From Toxonevra muliebris (taxonomy: Eukaryota > Arthropoda > Insecta > Diptera > Pallopteridae): a DNA stretch of 64,000 bases. Below are positions 23,901 to 35,900 of this stretch, piece by piece (the stretch's first letter is position 1; every line of letters begins with the position of its first letter). The position numbers and the translations under genes were made by a program. The stretch spans positions 6,414,204 through 6,478,203 of the forward strand of contig OY829328.1 of assembly GCA_963691655.1 (NCBI GenBank), in the 5' to 3' direction. Below the pieces are notes generated by a model, which was not told the DNA's origin, did no database searches, and saw only the letters and a program-made list of their open reading frames with translations.

Positions 23901-26900
23901 GTACAAAGGGTGACATTTTGTTTGTGTCACAACGTTGCACGCAATAAAAATAAATAAATAATTTAGATATATGGATTGTAGATGGAGAAACTTCGTTTCG
24001 AAAGTATGTGTGAGAGTATGTGTAGGTACAATTGGGGAAACTTCATTTTAAAGTTTGAGAAATACACAAATTTTTGCTTTTATTTTGGTCTTAATGCTCT
24101 AACGGTTTTATATATATACATACATATCTTCATACTGTGCGTATATGCGTTGTCCAGACAACAACAACAAACATAGAAAAACAACAAATAACCTTAAATA
24201 CTCGATTTGAGAATACACGAAATGAGGGAAAAGCAGCAAAAAAAAAAAAAAAAAAAAGTTGTGTATTTAGAACCACCTCCCTTTTTTCATTTACTACACA
24301 AACATATGAGTATGGGCTCCAAGCCAGTTTTTTTTGTGTAATTCACATCTGAGAAAAACGTGTTCAATTCAAGTGGAAAAACGGAGTAGGTCTTCTTCGT
24401 TCTATTATTTTGATTCTCCTTTTTTACGCATGATGGTGAAGTTTTTCATTCTCACTTTCTCACAGACATAAAAGAGAAAAAAAGTCTTTCACATTGGCTT
24501 TCGAAGAGATGAGGGAAAAAATATTTTGAGTTTCAGATTTTTTATTTTAATTCTATAATTACATTTATTTAGTTCACAAAACGTTATTTACTACTTAAGC
24601 AGGCCGTGAGCATTTTCCGACTGGGAATGTTAGTACTTAAGTTTTTTAAATTTCGTTTCAAACTTAACTTTGTTTCGATGTTTTTTGTTTTTGTATTAAT
24701 TGCATTTGTAGCGTTTTTTGAGACAAGTTTCGTATGTAAATATGTATTTCTTTATACATAAATACGTACATTTTTAAACTACTATTACTGAAATACAACG
24801 TAAACTAAATACAAGCAAAGCATGTGTGCGTGTGTGCCTATGTATTTGTGTTGCTGTGTTAGAGTAATTTTCAAGCGTATTTTGATGACATCATCATAAA
24901 TTAAAATCAACAAAATAAGAAAAGAAAAAAAAATAACGAAAGCATTTTTGCTGGCATCAAACAAACGCCAGCTAAATCTGCTAACGACAGACTATCAAGA
25001 AATCAATTTGTATTTTAACATGTCTGAGATATCTCATTATTATGAATATGGTATGCATATATGGATACTTGTTCATATGGAAGTTATTTCTCATTTTATT
25101 CTATAATGTCGTATAAATATTTGTAATATTTTTGTATAATATAATAATATTAAATACATTATACTATAAATTAATTTTTTTTCGGAATGTTCTATTTTAT
25201 GTATTTTCACTTTCTTTAAAACTGTTTAGTTTGTTTACATTTTTCTCTTTCTTTTGTGTGTTTTCGTTCCGACTATTTGTTTCATAGTAGAATAATCCTA
25301 ATGGAAAGAAATCTTTTAAGCTACTTAAAATTAATGCCATTTATTTATTAAGCGACAACATTCATATGGAATTCGTGGCAAAATATTGATCATTCATTAT
25401 CTGCATGGCGAATGTGTCCCTCTTTTTTGTCTTCTTTCGATCTCAGTCTTGACACCAGCTGATTGGATTCGAGTTGTTTTCGATGAAACCATATAAAATT
25501 GAATGTCCGAGAAACAATTTTTGTTAGATTCTATTATTTTCTCTGTGGTTTGCGCTGGTCATACTAGATAAATACGTTGCAATGTCTACACTGGTTGGGT
25601 AGATTCGGATCGGTTGGATAGATTTACACCGGTTGCGATAGATCACACTGTTTATCTCTTTTTAGAATTGACAGTACTCAAAATTTTTTTTAATTGATCC
25701 CAACACTGATTGTCCAGTGTAATTAATAAAATATTTTTCCAGAATTGGTTTTGCAGTTTCTGATACGGTAACGGCACGCATGACCTATTGTTAATTAATT
25801 TGTGGATTATGCGTTTTAAAAAATTTAATAAAAAATATATATAAAATATTATTCTACTCTTTGCTTTCAATTGACCAATAGCAATCGCTGATGTCCACTG
25901 AGTGAGAGTGAATGCCGTAGAAATACTCCGATGAAACGAGCTGTGCGCACTTTATTTTATTGATAGCATTTCTTAACCTCATGTGCGCAGCATAAATGAT
26001 CTGCCAATAAATATTTATTCGTTGACTCAAGCTATTCTGAATGTCTTGGAAAGTAAAAAATGTATAATTTGAATAGGTATTTTTTGTTTTTTTTGATGTG
26101 TAAACATTTTAGCTTACGGTATGGGCAAAATTTCAAATGTGTAAAGTGTAAGAATAACTGTAACGTAAGTTGTAAGATAACTGTAACGTCCCTCTCGCTC
26201 GCACTACTGTGCTACTCTAAACAACAAAGAGGAGAGAGAAGAGAAGAAGAGAGGGAGAAATTAAAATACGAGCGGAGTTTGTTTGTTTATGTTTCGATCA
26301 ATTTACTCACACATATAAGTACATACGAAAACAAAATGTGCGTGTACATTTATTCGTGGCAGAATTATTTGTTGGTGTAGTCGCCGTAGCAAACACAAAC
26401 GTTTGATAGGTTTTGCATTCGGTTAGTTAGATTGGATTAAAATTTAAAATTTTTTAAAATATAAAAACAATACAAAATGATAAGTAATAAGGAATTTAGG
26501 TTTCAATAAATGTATAAACAAAATGTAGTGATAATGAAAGCAAACCACGGCATTATAAAAATTTTGCAACAGGCAACACTTTTTTATTTATGTAAATACC
26601 AAATATGTTAAACAGAAAAAATCAAACTTTTTTATTATCACTTATTTACTTCAATAAAAATACAGTGTTTCTTATTTTTATTAAATGCAGTTAAGGCAAA
26701 TCTCTTTGCGGTGCTTTTAAAAAGTAGTGTGGTAACTGGTCACTCCTGTTGCCTTTCTAAGGTTAAATGCGAAAAGCACTTATCGTCGCCTGAGAATTGA
26801 TTTGGCGTATGCGTGTACAAATTCATATACCTATACGCCAAATCAATTCTCATGCGACGTTATGTAAAATTTTCACATCTAATAAAATTTCAAATCGACA

Positions 26901-29900
26901 GGAAAAAAACTTAAAGCGAGGAAAAAAAGATGCAATTACAGCTGCGTATATGCGAACATATCGTGCCGGATGCATTGAGTAAAAAAAAAAATGATGCAAC
27001 TACGATTTGGTGCAATTGCGAAATATTTTTGCTATCACAACAACAAATACAAATATGCGATATGGAATAAAAATTTGCATTTGCAATGATGTAAGACCAT
27101 TTGCAATTTATAGTGAATTGGGCTATTATATATAAAAGATAATGATATCAAATAAATTTTTAAGTTTATAAAAGAATTGTTTTAGTTTGAATTATTTACC
27201 TAGCATATAGATTATACATCAAATCCCTATATATGGCTATACGTATGTGAGCTTATGTATATGGCATTCAGTTGGCTTAACTGTTTACACATCAAATATC
27301 TTGCGTGCCTTGCACACATCCATTGTTTTTTGAACCATTCTGGTATAAAGAATGCAGTTTACTGATTGGCGTAGCTGCTGTGCATTATTTTTTTGAAGCA
27401 TTACCCCAAAAGTTGGTGTGGTGAAAAATGATTTATGCAGAAAATAAATTTTATACCTTATTTTCTGTCACTGTAAAAAACTAGTTAAAACTAGGCTGAC
27501 GATATTAGAGAATGGATGGGGCCTTGAGATATAAATATATATAGTCTCTATCGTTGTTTTTGATTTAAAGATTTGGAATTTAAAGTCACACCAGTACCCA
27601 TAAAGGAAAGTTATTACTATTATAAATTGGTACATTGACTAATCACAAACAACTACAACTGCCTTCTGTCAACCAAATGCCAAAATTTTATACTAAAGAT
27701 CATAAAAATGGAAAAATACAGCATTCAGCATTTACCCCCGGCGGTGTGTTCATATATTTTTGGGATGTATTCTCTCGATTTGACCAAAAGGGTTAAACCT
27801 AACCTAAGTTAAATATGAATTTCTTTACTAAAAATTAAATTAATTCTTTTGTGTTAATTTCAATAATTAGTGTCTTCGCATTTCAAAGCTTCAAACTCGC
27901 GCTTACAAAAAATCACAAACACACACAAATTCATAATACATATACAAATAACTATGATGATATCAAGAACAAAATTACAAAAAACCAGAAATTAAACTAC
28001 TAAAAGAATCATTTGGGTTATTCCACAATGACGGGTGCTATATTTGCATGTTTAAAATAAGCGATAGTATTTATAGGCAGAACTTGTATTAACGCTCAGT
28101 GAAATGTAACCTTTGAGATTACAATGTGATATCAACTAATGTGTAAAAAACATTTAAACAGTTTACGTGAGCATATTTCATTCTCTCAAAATTGCTGAAA
28201 TTAAAAGTTTCATAACTTCAGTTTTTACCATTTTATGATTTCAAGCAAAACTATTTTCGGAGCCAAATAATGTTCACAACAACATAATTTCTTATGCAGT
28301 TACTTATGTCTTGTAATGCTAATGTGCGCAATTAAATCAATGACATGATTTCGGCAATAGAAAAAAAAAAACAACACAATGAAATGTGATCAAGAAAAAT
28401 AAAGCACACAAACAACAACACATTACACTACACTACACATTAAACTACTATTTACTTTGATATTACAATGCGATAGCAACTACTAGTTACTTGGTTTTGT
28501 TTTTATTTCTTTTTTTGGAATCTTGAATCAAAAACCGATTAAGGATTTTTACTCATTTTCCCCTATCTATCTTCTAAATGCTTTAATTTAAAAACCTAAA
28601 TTTAAATTGCATTAAGAAACAAAAAAATGAGTTGCACAAAATCTTAATTTCTTGCAATTTTCAAAAACAAGTTACTTGGTTTTGTTATATTACAGCAGAT
28701 TAGTGTGCGGTGCGATAATAAATCAATGAAACGATCAAGAAAAATAAAACGCACAAAAAATAAAGTACGAGCGCATTAGCTTCAAAGTTTTCACTGAGAT
28801 TGACAGCAGCTAGATGAGGTTGAGGTCGAGGTTGTCGCAAGTACCGAGTTTTTGTTTACCATACAAGTTCCAAGTGATTAGTTTGTTCTAAGTGATTATT
28901 CATGTGTAATAAAAGAGATTTTCGATATCTTTTTCTTTGCTATTATGAGGCAGCACCATGCAAAAGTCAGCTCAAAACTGATTTAATTTAATACATTTCT
29001 TCAGCAGTATGAAATCGACGATACTTTCCTGAACTTATTCAGTCTAATACAAAGCAAAAAAAACAAAAAAAAAAACTGTTCAAAGACAAGACCAAAAATG
29101 TCAAAATTTGCGAATGTCGCAGGTACGGAGTACGCAAAGAAAAAAATTTTTGTGCTGCAAGTATCGAGTATGTGCAAGACCCGAGTTTCTACTGTATTTC
29201 GAATTAATTTAAAAAATGTTTACCTTATGACCCTAAATTGGAAGTATTTTGACCCTAAATTGGAAATTGCTTGTACATATTTTTTAATTTTTTAAAAATT
29301 TGATCACGGTTATCGTGGAATGAGCCATTAGTAAATCACAAGAAAAAAAAAAACTGAAAGACAGAAATCAATCATGACATCATAATTTTTTTTGTTTTAT
29401 TTTTATGTAGAAGTTAAAATTTTGTACGTAAGAACTGCTTCCGATAAAATCTAGCCATTTTAAAATCTTATGCACGATCACCTCATAATTTGGTTGGTTG
29501 GAAGTTCAGCAGCAAGAGCTGATATTGAAGAAAGTTAATTCGGTTGAAACATTAAAAATCGTATAGACATTTTGGTATAATTTTTGAAGTAAAGCTCGAA
29601 GTCTTAAAATTATTATAAAATTAACAAAGAACGTTAATTGGATTAAATTAAGCAAAGATTTAGGTTACGTGTAAGTTTGACTCATTATTTTTCTTATTTT
29701 TCAGCATTGAATAGTTATAGCTGAAGAAAAAAGTTTTTCTACGAAAACGGCACAATTCAGTTATTTATCACAATTACTAAAAATAAAATTCGACAATTAT
29801 AAAATTGTAAATTGTTCTTGAGCAATTTTTATAGAATTTTGGGAGTAATAATATTCATTTTAGTATTTTTTAAAAATTTAATATTTTTTTTAACTTTATC

Positions 29901-32900
29901 AATGTCAATTAAACGTTTTTCGTTTTTATTTCAAAATTGTGCAATTTTAAATTGAAATTTAATTGAAAAATTTAAAAATGAATACGGTCGTACTTGTTTT
30001 TAAAATGCTATTTTCTCTAATTTTTTTTTATATTCGTACAATAATTTTTTAGATGTCAAACTGATTAACTGCTGCGATTAAGAAAAATCATTTTGTTTGC
30101 AACTGACTTGTATATATATATAGCTTTTTGATGTTTCTTTTATTCCTTTGGATTTGCTTGCGGTCTTCTTATCATGAGACCGCTGCACCGTGAAGGTTAT
30201 CACAGCTAAAGACAACAGAAACATACAGTGCGCCACAAAACCGTACACAAGGTACAACATTTTTTGGGTCACCATAACTGACCACAAATGTTGTAAAATA
30301 ACAGTTCTGAAAAGTTGCTGGTCATCCAAAAGTTTGAAAGTCGATAAAAACTTCAAATTTCAAGCTTGAAATTTCAACAAAAATTTGGTGATTTTATTTA
30401 ATTTTTCAGTCTAAAATTTTTTTAAAATTCTGATAATATGTAATTAAACTTTATAAATAAAAACTAAATGCAACAAAAAATTTTTCAAATCAGACATCCA
30501 CCTGATTTCTAAAAACACTGCAACTTGAATCCTCTTGCTTCAGCAACTAATTTCATCCAATTTGAAAAACTTGTTACATTTTATTTTTATTGATAAAAAG
30601 CTATAAAGCTATAGAACTCGTCGAATAAGTTTGTTAGAAAAACATGTTCTCTGCATTCTCAGGTACATCTCTGCACCCTACAAAAAATTGGATCGGGTTC
30701 GTTATTGAATCAATGTAAATACACCTATTCCTATGCCGAGTATTTTTATGATGTAAATGCTTCCTGCCGGACCACACTTGAACTTCAGATATCATCCGAT
30801 GTGCCCAGCGGCCTCTAGTTGCGTTCGCAAAACTGTCGTGGTATACATCAAGACATCGATGTGTTGCTGCTACGGGTATTTCTGTTTGGGAAGCTTCTAT
30901 ATATATTTTCTGAAAATTTGTTTTGTACTTAGCTTCCAATACCCAACAGTATTTTAGATTTCACTAAGCTTATAATTAGTTGCCGTCGTCTCTATTGAGG
31001 ACTTCTCGTGTTCTTTTACATCCTGGATAGCGCTATGGTTGTGTTGGCTATCTTTTCAGCAATATATATGTATATACATTTTCGTTTAAATGATGCACCT
31101 TGTGAACAGTTTTGTCACTCACTGTATGCATATAAACAAAATTAAGGCTGAGCTATAATAATAATAAAGAGGGAATCAACATTGAATTTGATTGCCTTCA
31201 ATGGATTTTATCATTGTTTGTAAAAAAAAAAAAAACAAAAAAAAAACCATGACCTTGCTAGTCTTAAAAAAATACAAAAACAAAAAATAAATATTGACAT
31301 ATGGAGCTATGTACTTAATAAACAAATATCTATATGGAAAAGGTCCTTGTTAATATTATTGAAGTCATTGTTATACACGTGCACGTACCCACACTCATAC
31401 TAAATCCGAAAACACTTGATGATTCATTCATTTATACATATGAAGTGATTTTTCTGGTAATTTTTTTATTTACTGTTTTGTTTTCTATTTAGCATTACAA
31501 AAACCCAACCTCAGCGTACATGTGAGAATGCAGTAACAGAAATAATGTTGAAAAAAAATAGCTTGCTATTTTTGTCCATGTGACATATTCATTTGCGAAG
31601 CTGTTGCTCTGTGATATTTTAAAAAAGTTAGCAAATTAAATCATTTAAAATTCTATTAAATTAAAATGCGTCAGTTGTTTGTAGATTACTGCATAATTTA
31701 ATTATATGTTGTCGGGAAAAATGCTTCTTAATCGCTACTACTAACTGTGATATTTACTTCGAATATAAAATGAATAGTTTTTATGTATTAATATTTGAAA
31801 TGATGTGTAGATAACATTTCAACGCTCTACTTTCAATCAACCAATAGCAATCGTTGGTGTCCATTGAGTTAGAAAAACGAGTTATGTCCACTTTTTTTCA
31901 TAAACACTTTTGTTATACAAATATTTACTAGTGGTGTATGATTCGATAGAAAATTCAATATTGGTCGTCCTTCCAAGCCCGATTGGATTGGCAAATACTC
32001 TAAATGCGATCCCTTTGTTTTTAATTGGTATACACCCGATTGGGATCAGCAATCCCAAGAGATTGCTGAACCCAATACTAAGATCCCGATCTTACTTAGA
32101 CCAAAATATATTCAATTGAAACTTGTTCAAGTATAAACCTCCAGAAGGGTTAAAAGGCGCAGCTATCGTAGTTATTTTCTGACAACCAATCTGTTCTCTT
32201 TGAGACACTGTTCAACCAGTCTTTCTTCGAAACTGGTAAGAAAGTTTTTTTGAGAGTTTCCACCGTTTGTCTATCCATAACAAAGTTACGCTGGTCATGA
32301 AATTGTCAATGAACTAGCTAGAAAAGGTTTATCTATTACTTACACTGGTCCTAATCTTTTCTGCGCACTCGGCTAGTCCTCTGCGAAATTTATCGTTGCG
32401 AACTCGACTAAGAAAAAATGACTCGATTATTGAATTTCGCTTATTATTGAAAAGCGCTTTTCGCTCCTCTCACCCTTAATCGGTCCATCTCTTGCAGCAA
32501 ATCGGATCTTAGACTGATAGTTGGCTAGATGTTAGAGCAATTTGTGTTCAGATATTACCTGAATAAGTTCCGAGCTGTCCAATAAGACAGAGTATCGTCT
32601 ACGTTTGGAAGATGAAGAGACAACAACTCAGACTCTGTTTGTATAACCAGCCCTGGCTTGGTTCAGAATAGGAATTTTCGAAAGGCTTTTCTTTCAATTA
32701 ATGAAGTCTACAAAAGATATTCTCGGCTTCGTTAGGTCAGTAGCTCGTTTTCTACCGCAGCGCCTTCTAATTTGGATTCCCCACTTTTTATTTAAAGAAA
32801 ACATCAAATTTTTATTTAAAAAAGAAACTAAAATTGAATTCATGATTAAATCACAGAATTAACTTTAAAAAATTCATGATTACAATTAAATTTATTTATT

Positions 32901-35900
32901 TATTTTTTACTTGGGCACTAGTTCCAAGAATTAAATTTTCGGTGTAGTGTTTTCCCCTAAACACAGTAACGGGTTCTTTTCTATCAGAGAAGTATTTAGA
33001 AAATGGATTCATGAAATAAATAAGCTCTCAGTCATTTCTTTTTATATTTTGTTCGTATTATTTTTTGTCGGTGGTGTCGTTTTTGACTCCATGGCACAGA
33101 GGATAGGTATAATATCATAAATTTTCTCAACACATTGATTGGCAATGGTCCTAGAACGTATTTTTTAATACGAAATTCGTACTTTTCCATCGTCTGTCGT
33201 AACACTGAAGTTCTTCGTTTGATGACGAAATTTTTGGTTTCCATCTAGAATTCCTTAATCAAAACGAAGGAAATTGCTCGTGGTATTGATAGCATAGTGC
33301 AACAAATTTTAAATTTTTGTCTTATGCGGAAGATTTTTCAATGGTTTTATAGTAATTTAGGGTCCCGACTCGTCCTTAGTCTAGTTCTCCAACAATATAG
33401 ACCTGATGTCAGAAAAAGGTAGCCCCTGAAGGCTATTAAGAAATTTCTTTATTTCAACAGATACGAATTTGATGTCTGAAGCAAAGTCGTGAAGCACAAA
33501 GAGATAAATAATTTTTGCCTTTTCTGCTTTCCTCCATCTCCTACCCTTCCTCTTAAAATTGGGGGTTTATGCCTCATTTTTCAATAAATGGCCGATAAAA
33601 CAAAAACCGTTGAGAAAACAATTATACTGTTTTCGGACAAAATGTTTCTTGTTAAAAATTATGGGGGGCCCCAGAACATTAGAATAACCTACCAGGTACG
33701 TTTTTTCCAGAATAATGCAAAAACCGAATTTTTTGGTTTAGAATCGATCCACTTACTCTACGTAAGTAAATAATAGAATCGTTTGTAGTTGTAATTGCAT
33801 AAGTCTTCCATGTGAAGCCAAAAAAATTATTTAATTGATTTAAAAAAAAAAATTTTGAGCCGTGGTTCAATCCCAAGTAAAGCCAACAAAAATTTTGTTT
33901 TTTTTAAAAAATAATTTTTTTTAATTTTGTTGGTTCCACATGGAAGCCTTATATAATTACAACAACAAACAATTCTATTAATTACTATCGTAGTGTGAGT
34001 GGGTCGATTCTAATGCAAAAAAATCGGTTTTTACATTATTCTGGAAAAAGTTTACCTCGTAGATTATTCCGATATTCTGGGACCTCCTATGATTTTTAAA
34101 AAGAAACATTTTCTCTAAAAACAATATAATAGTTTTCTCAACGGTTTTAGTTTTATCGGCCATTTAATGAGGTAGGGTAAGAGGTGGAGGAAAAGTGTGT
34201 AGACAAAAATTGTTTATCTCATTGTGCTTAAAAACTTTTCCTGAACATCAAATGCGTATCTGTTGGAATAAAGAAATTTTTGTAATAGCCCCTGAAGACC
34301 CATTTTTCCTACTGCAGGTCCATATTGTGGGAGAGCTAGATGTGATGGTGAAAAACTGAGGACGCAGTCGTGATTAGCGACCTTAAAACCGTTCGAAAAT
34401 CTCGCGTAATTTCTGTTGCACTGTGTAGTTACTACCGTGATAGACTTATCCGATATGAGGACTCGTTTGACAATCCTTCAAATGTGCTATTAAAGAGAGC
34501 ATTCTTGTGAGTACGTCCACATTTTTCATCGCAACCCCTTATCAGTTAAAGGTATTTTTGGTTTGTAAAGTGCCTAGTACCCTCGATAATGTGATAGTGG
34601 TTAAGGGTGCTATTAGTCACAGTGGTATTGACCGAGATGTATTGATATTTTAAAACATTTCTTAATTATTTAATGCATTTTTTTTTATTTAATTTCGTAC
34701 TACATATTTCAGGAAAAAAGGCGTACTAAAGTACAAATTGCCATTGGCAACGCTGATTTGTCACTTCGAAAATTAACTCAGTTTATAGAAATTGATGTTA
34801 ATAATTATATAGAAAATGTTGGTGTTATATAATTGCTCAAAAATACATAGAAGCCAATGAGAAATGAAATATGATTACCCACAATTTATGAATCATACTC
34901 GTACAAAAACAGATAAATGTTAAATTAAGTGTTAAATTTGTATTGTGGCCTAAAAAAGCGCCGCTTGAATAAACTTCAGAAGAAGAAGAAAAACCAACAA
35001 CAAAAACCTGTTGTGATAAATACGTAGAGTATTTACTTAAAAAGGTATATATGTATAAAAAAAATTAAAACAATTATGTGTACATATTCATATATAGGTA
35101 AATATATAGGAGTATGCATGTATTTACTATGCTAATACAGAAAACACAGTTCAAAAGTAAAGATCTACAGAGTTGAGAAACGTAGCGTAGAGTAGAGGGG
35201 AACAAAAAGTACCGGCCCGGCAATTGTGAAATTTGTACATTATTCAGAAACGAGTAGTTTTACCTACTGTTTTTCACTTTACACAGATACCTACATATAC
35301 GAATACATTTTATTGTTATTGTGTTTGTTTTTGTTATTGAGTTTACGTGCAAGTATGTATTTGTATTTACATATGTATCTATGTAGTACATATGTATTTC
35401 TGTGGGTTGTGCAGTATTACTAATTTATTCAATTCAATTTCAACAATTTCACAACAAAATTATTGTTTGATTTTTTTTTTATTATATTTTCTGTTTTTCA
35501 CTTTTCTTGCCTCTATATTTTTCTTCATCTTCTTTATTTACCTATTTTTTACACTTTTTTTAACGTGTGATCCCCGTTTGTTTTAGTTTTTAGGTCGTTT
35601 TATTTTATTTCCCTTGTTTTCGGTATAAATTATACAGTCCTAATCTCTATATTCCCGAAATTAAATCCCCGGGAAATTTTTTTTTCCTGTATTCCTATAG
35701 AAAAAAAGGAAATATGTTTTCTCTGTGATTTCATTTCGGAGTAATTTAAATAGGGCTGCTATTTTGTAATGGAGGAACGTATCAGAACTCAATGTTTTAA
35801 AATTCGTCAGTATATAGATTTTAAAGTCAAACCACTGAACTGACGAATATGGAAGAAAGTTATGGATTTTGCAGTCATGTTAATAAATTACTAAATGTGC

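Noticed and set aside
33032..33244. Basic 70-codon minus-strand frame
   Set aside because: Near the foldback but outside its pairing arms; no motif and no partner exon.
33864..33885. B-box-like GGTTCAATCCC in the foldback loop
   Set aside because: No A box at the correct distance and no tRNA fold; likely coincidental.
35226..35586. Hydrophobic open frames resembling membrane proteins
   Set aside because: Built from T-rich and TATG simple sequence, which gives Leu/Phe/Tyr runs; no splice signals or motifs.
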